From: Oscillospiraceae bacterium
GTDB lineage: Bacteria; Bacillota; Clostridia; Oscillospirales; Ruminococcaceae
NCBI GenBank assembly: GCA_031285645.1
Contig: JAITVU010000160.1
Span: 1 to 5,067, forward strand
Length of the DNA: 5,067 nt
Direction of reading: 5' to 3'
Position numbers and translations under genes: made by a program
Notes under the pieces: model-generated
Told to the model about the DNA's origin: nothing
Seen by the model: the letters and a program-made list of their open reading frames with translations, nothing else
The model's database searches: none
Shown here: one piece after another, positions 4,311 through 5,067 of the stretch
How positions within the stretch are numbered: the stretch's first letter is position 1
Layout: each line of letters opens with the position of its first letter

Positions 4311-5067
4311 CTACGCCTTTTTTGCCTGCTGCGCGAGCGCGCGGTTGATGGCGTTGATATAGGCATGGATAGAGGCTTCGATCACATCGGTGGAAAGGCC
4401 GCGCCCGGTGTGGATACCGTCGTCGTGTCTGACCCGCACTGTGACCTCTCCAAGGGCGTCCATACCCGCCGTTACAGCCTTGATGTCGTAAGCGGTTAAA
4501 GGCCAGGAGCCGCCGACGATACGCGCCGCGGCATTGTACGCGGCGTCCACGGGGCCGTCTCCCGTCGCGGCCTCGGTGACTGCTTTTTCATCGTGGACGA
4601 GCGTGATGCTGGCCATGGAGCGCATTTTATTACCGCTCTGGATCTGGAAAGCGTCGAGTTTATAATAATCGGGCACGTCGGTTCTGGTATAGTTGACTAA
4701 AGCCTCGAGATCCTCATCCATAATCTCCTTTTTGCGGTCGGCTAAATCCTTGAACCGCACAAAGGCCGCGTCAATTTCCTCTTGGGAGAGCGTATAGCCC
4801 ATTTGCCGCAGCCGGTCCGCGAAGGCGTGGCGGCCGGACAGTTTGCCCAATACCATGGTGCTCTCCGTTTTGCCCACGGACTGCGGCGTCATGATCTCAT
4901 AGGTCATGGGGTTGGCCAGAACGCCGTGCTGGTGAATGCCCGATTCGTGCGCGAAGGCGTTTTCGCCGACAACAGCTTTACAGACAGGGACCGGCACCCC
5001 GGTCAGCTTGGATACAAGCTGGCTGGTACGGTATATTTTTGTCGTATCGATCGAGTGGGAAAATCCA
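4311..5067 (-). CDS. leuA: 2-isopropylmalate synthase, C-terminal part
   Basis: The enzyme condenses 2-ketoisovalerate with acetyl-CoA, the first committed and leucine-inhibited step of leucine synthesis. The frame is open to the right edge, so 251 C-terminal residues are seen and the start lies outside; the internal GTG at 4997 is not a start. The fragment opens in the late catalytic barrel and linker (SIDTTKIYRTSQLVSKLTG, then VVGENAFAHESGIHQHGVL with the catalytic-site HESGIH motif at fragment residues 40-45, then LGKLSGRHAF). It continues into the regulatory dimer domain that binds leucine, with TGDGPVDAAYNA (168-179) and GRGLSTDVIEAS (221-232). HESGIHQHGVL with TYEIMTPQSVG favours isopropylmalate synthase over citramalate or homocitrate synthase. 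It is followed after 180 bases by leuC and is probably the first or an early gene of the leu operon. Confidence 0.95.
   Translation of the reverse strand, partial: GFSHSIDTTKIYRTSQLVSKLTGVPVPVCKAVVGENAFAHESGIHQHGVLANPMTYEIMTPQSVGKTESTMVLGKLSGRHAFADRLRQMGYTLSQEEIDAAFVRFKDLADRKKEIMDEDLEALVNYTRTDVPDYYKLDAFQIQSGNKMRSMASITLVHDEKAVTEAATGDGPVDAAYNAAARIVGGSWPLTAYDIKAVTAGMDALGEVTVRVRHDDGIHTGRGLSTDVIEASIHAYINAINRALAQQAKKA

Overview
The window is part of a branched-chain amino acid biosynthesis locus, read entirely on the minus strand. From right to left it holds the 3' part of leuA (5067-4311), leuC (4130-2865), leuD (2597-2100), leuB (1798-719) and the first 31 codons of ilvA (93-1). The leu genes encode isopropylmalate synthase, both subunits of isopropylmalate isomerase, and isopropylmalate dehydrogenase, which is the whole leucine branch from 2-ketoisovalerate to 2-ketoisocaproate. 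ilvA, threonine ammonia-lyase, opens the isoleucine branch. GC-rich genes, AGGAG-type ribosome binding sites, a LeuC of about 420 residues paired with a short LeuD of 165 residues, and the leuA-leuC-leuD-leuB order suggest a GC-rich member of the Clostridia or a related Firmicute. This placement is an inference from sequence style only.

The most notable region is the 625-base gap between leuB and ilvA. It contains a complete attenuation module in front of ilvA. In order of transcription these are: a promoter with perfect consensus boxes (TTGACA, 17 bases, TATAAT; 396-368); a ribosome binding site; an unannotated 49-codon leader ORF (324-175) with 10 isoleucine codons, six of them in the run Leu-Ile-Ile-Ile-Asn-Ile-Ile-Ile; a 12-bp perfect terminator hairpin with a T-rich tail (154-110); and then ilvA. 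A segment just after the isoleucine run (212-203) can pair over 10 bp with the 5' arm of the terminator, so a competing antiterminator is available. This reads as ribosome-mediated transcription attenuation of ilvA by isoleucine supply, rather than the T-box control common in Firmicutes.

The other intergenic spaces are unusually long for an operon whose cistrons are often tightly packed (180, 267 and 301 bases), and each holds a folded or palindromic element. The leuC-leuD gap carries a MITE-like element of about 190 bp with perfect 13-bp terminal inverted repeats. A shorter, diverged relative sits between leuB and the ilvA promoter. The leuD-leuB gap has a 96-bp cloverleaf-like set of nested perfect inverted repeats. 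The leuA-leuC gap has a smaller branched inverted-repeat structure. No gene on the plus strand is credible.
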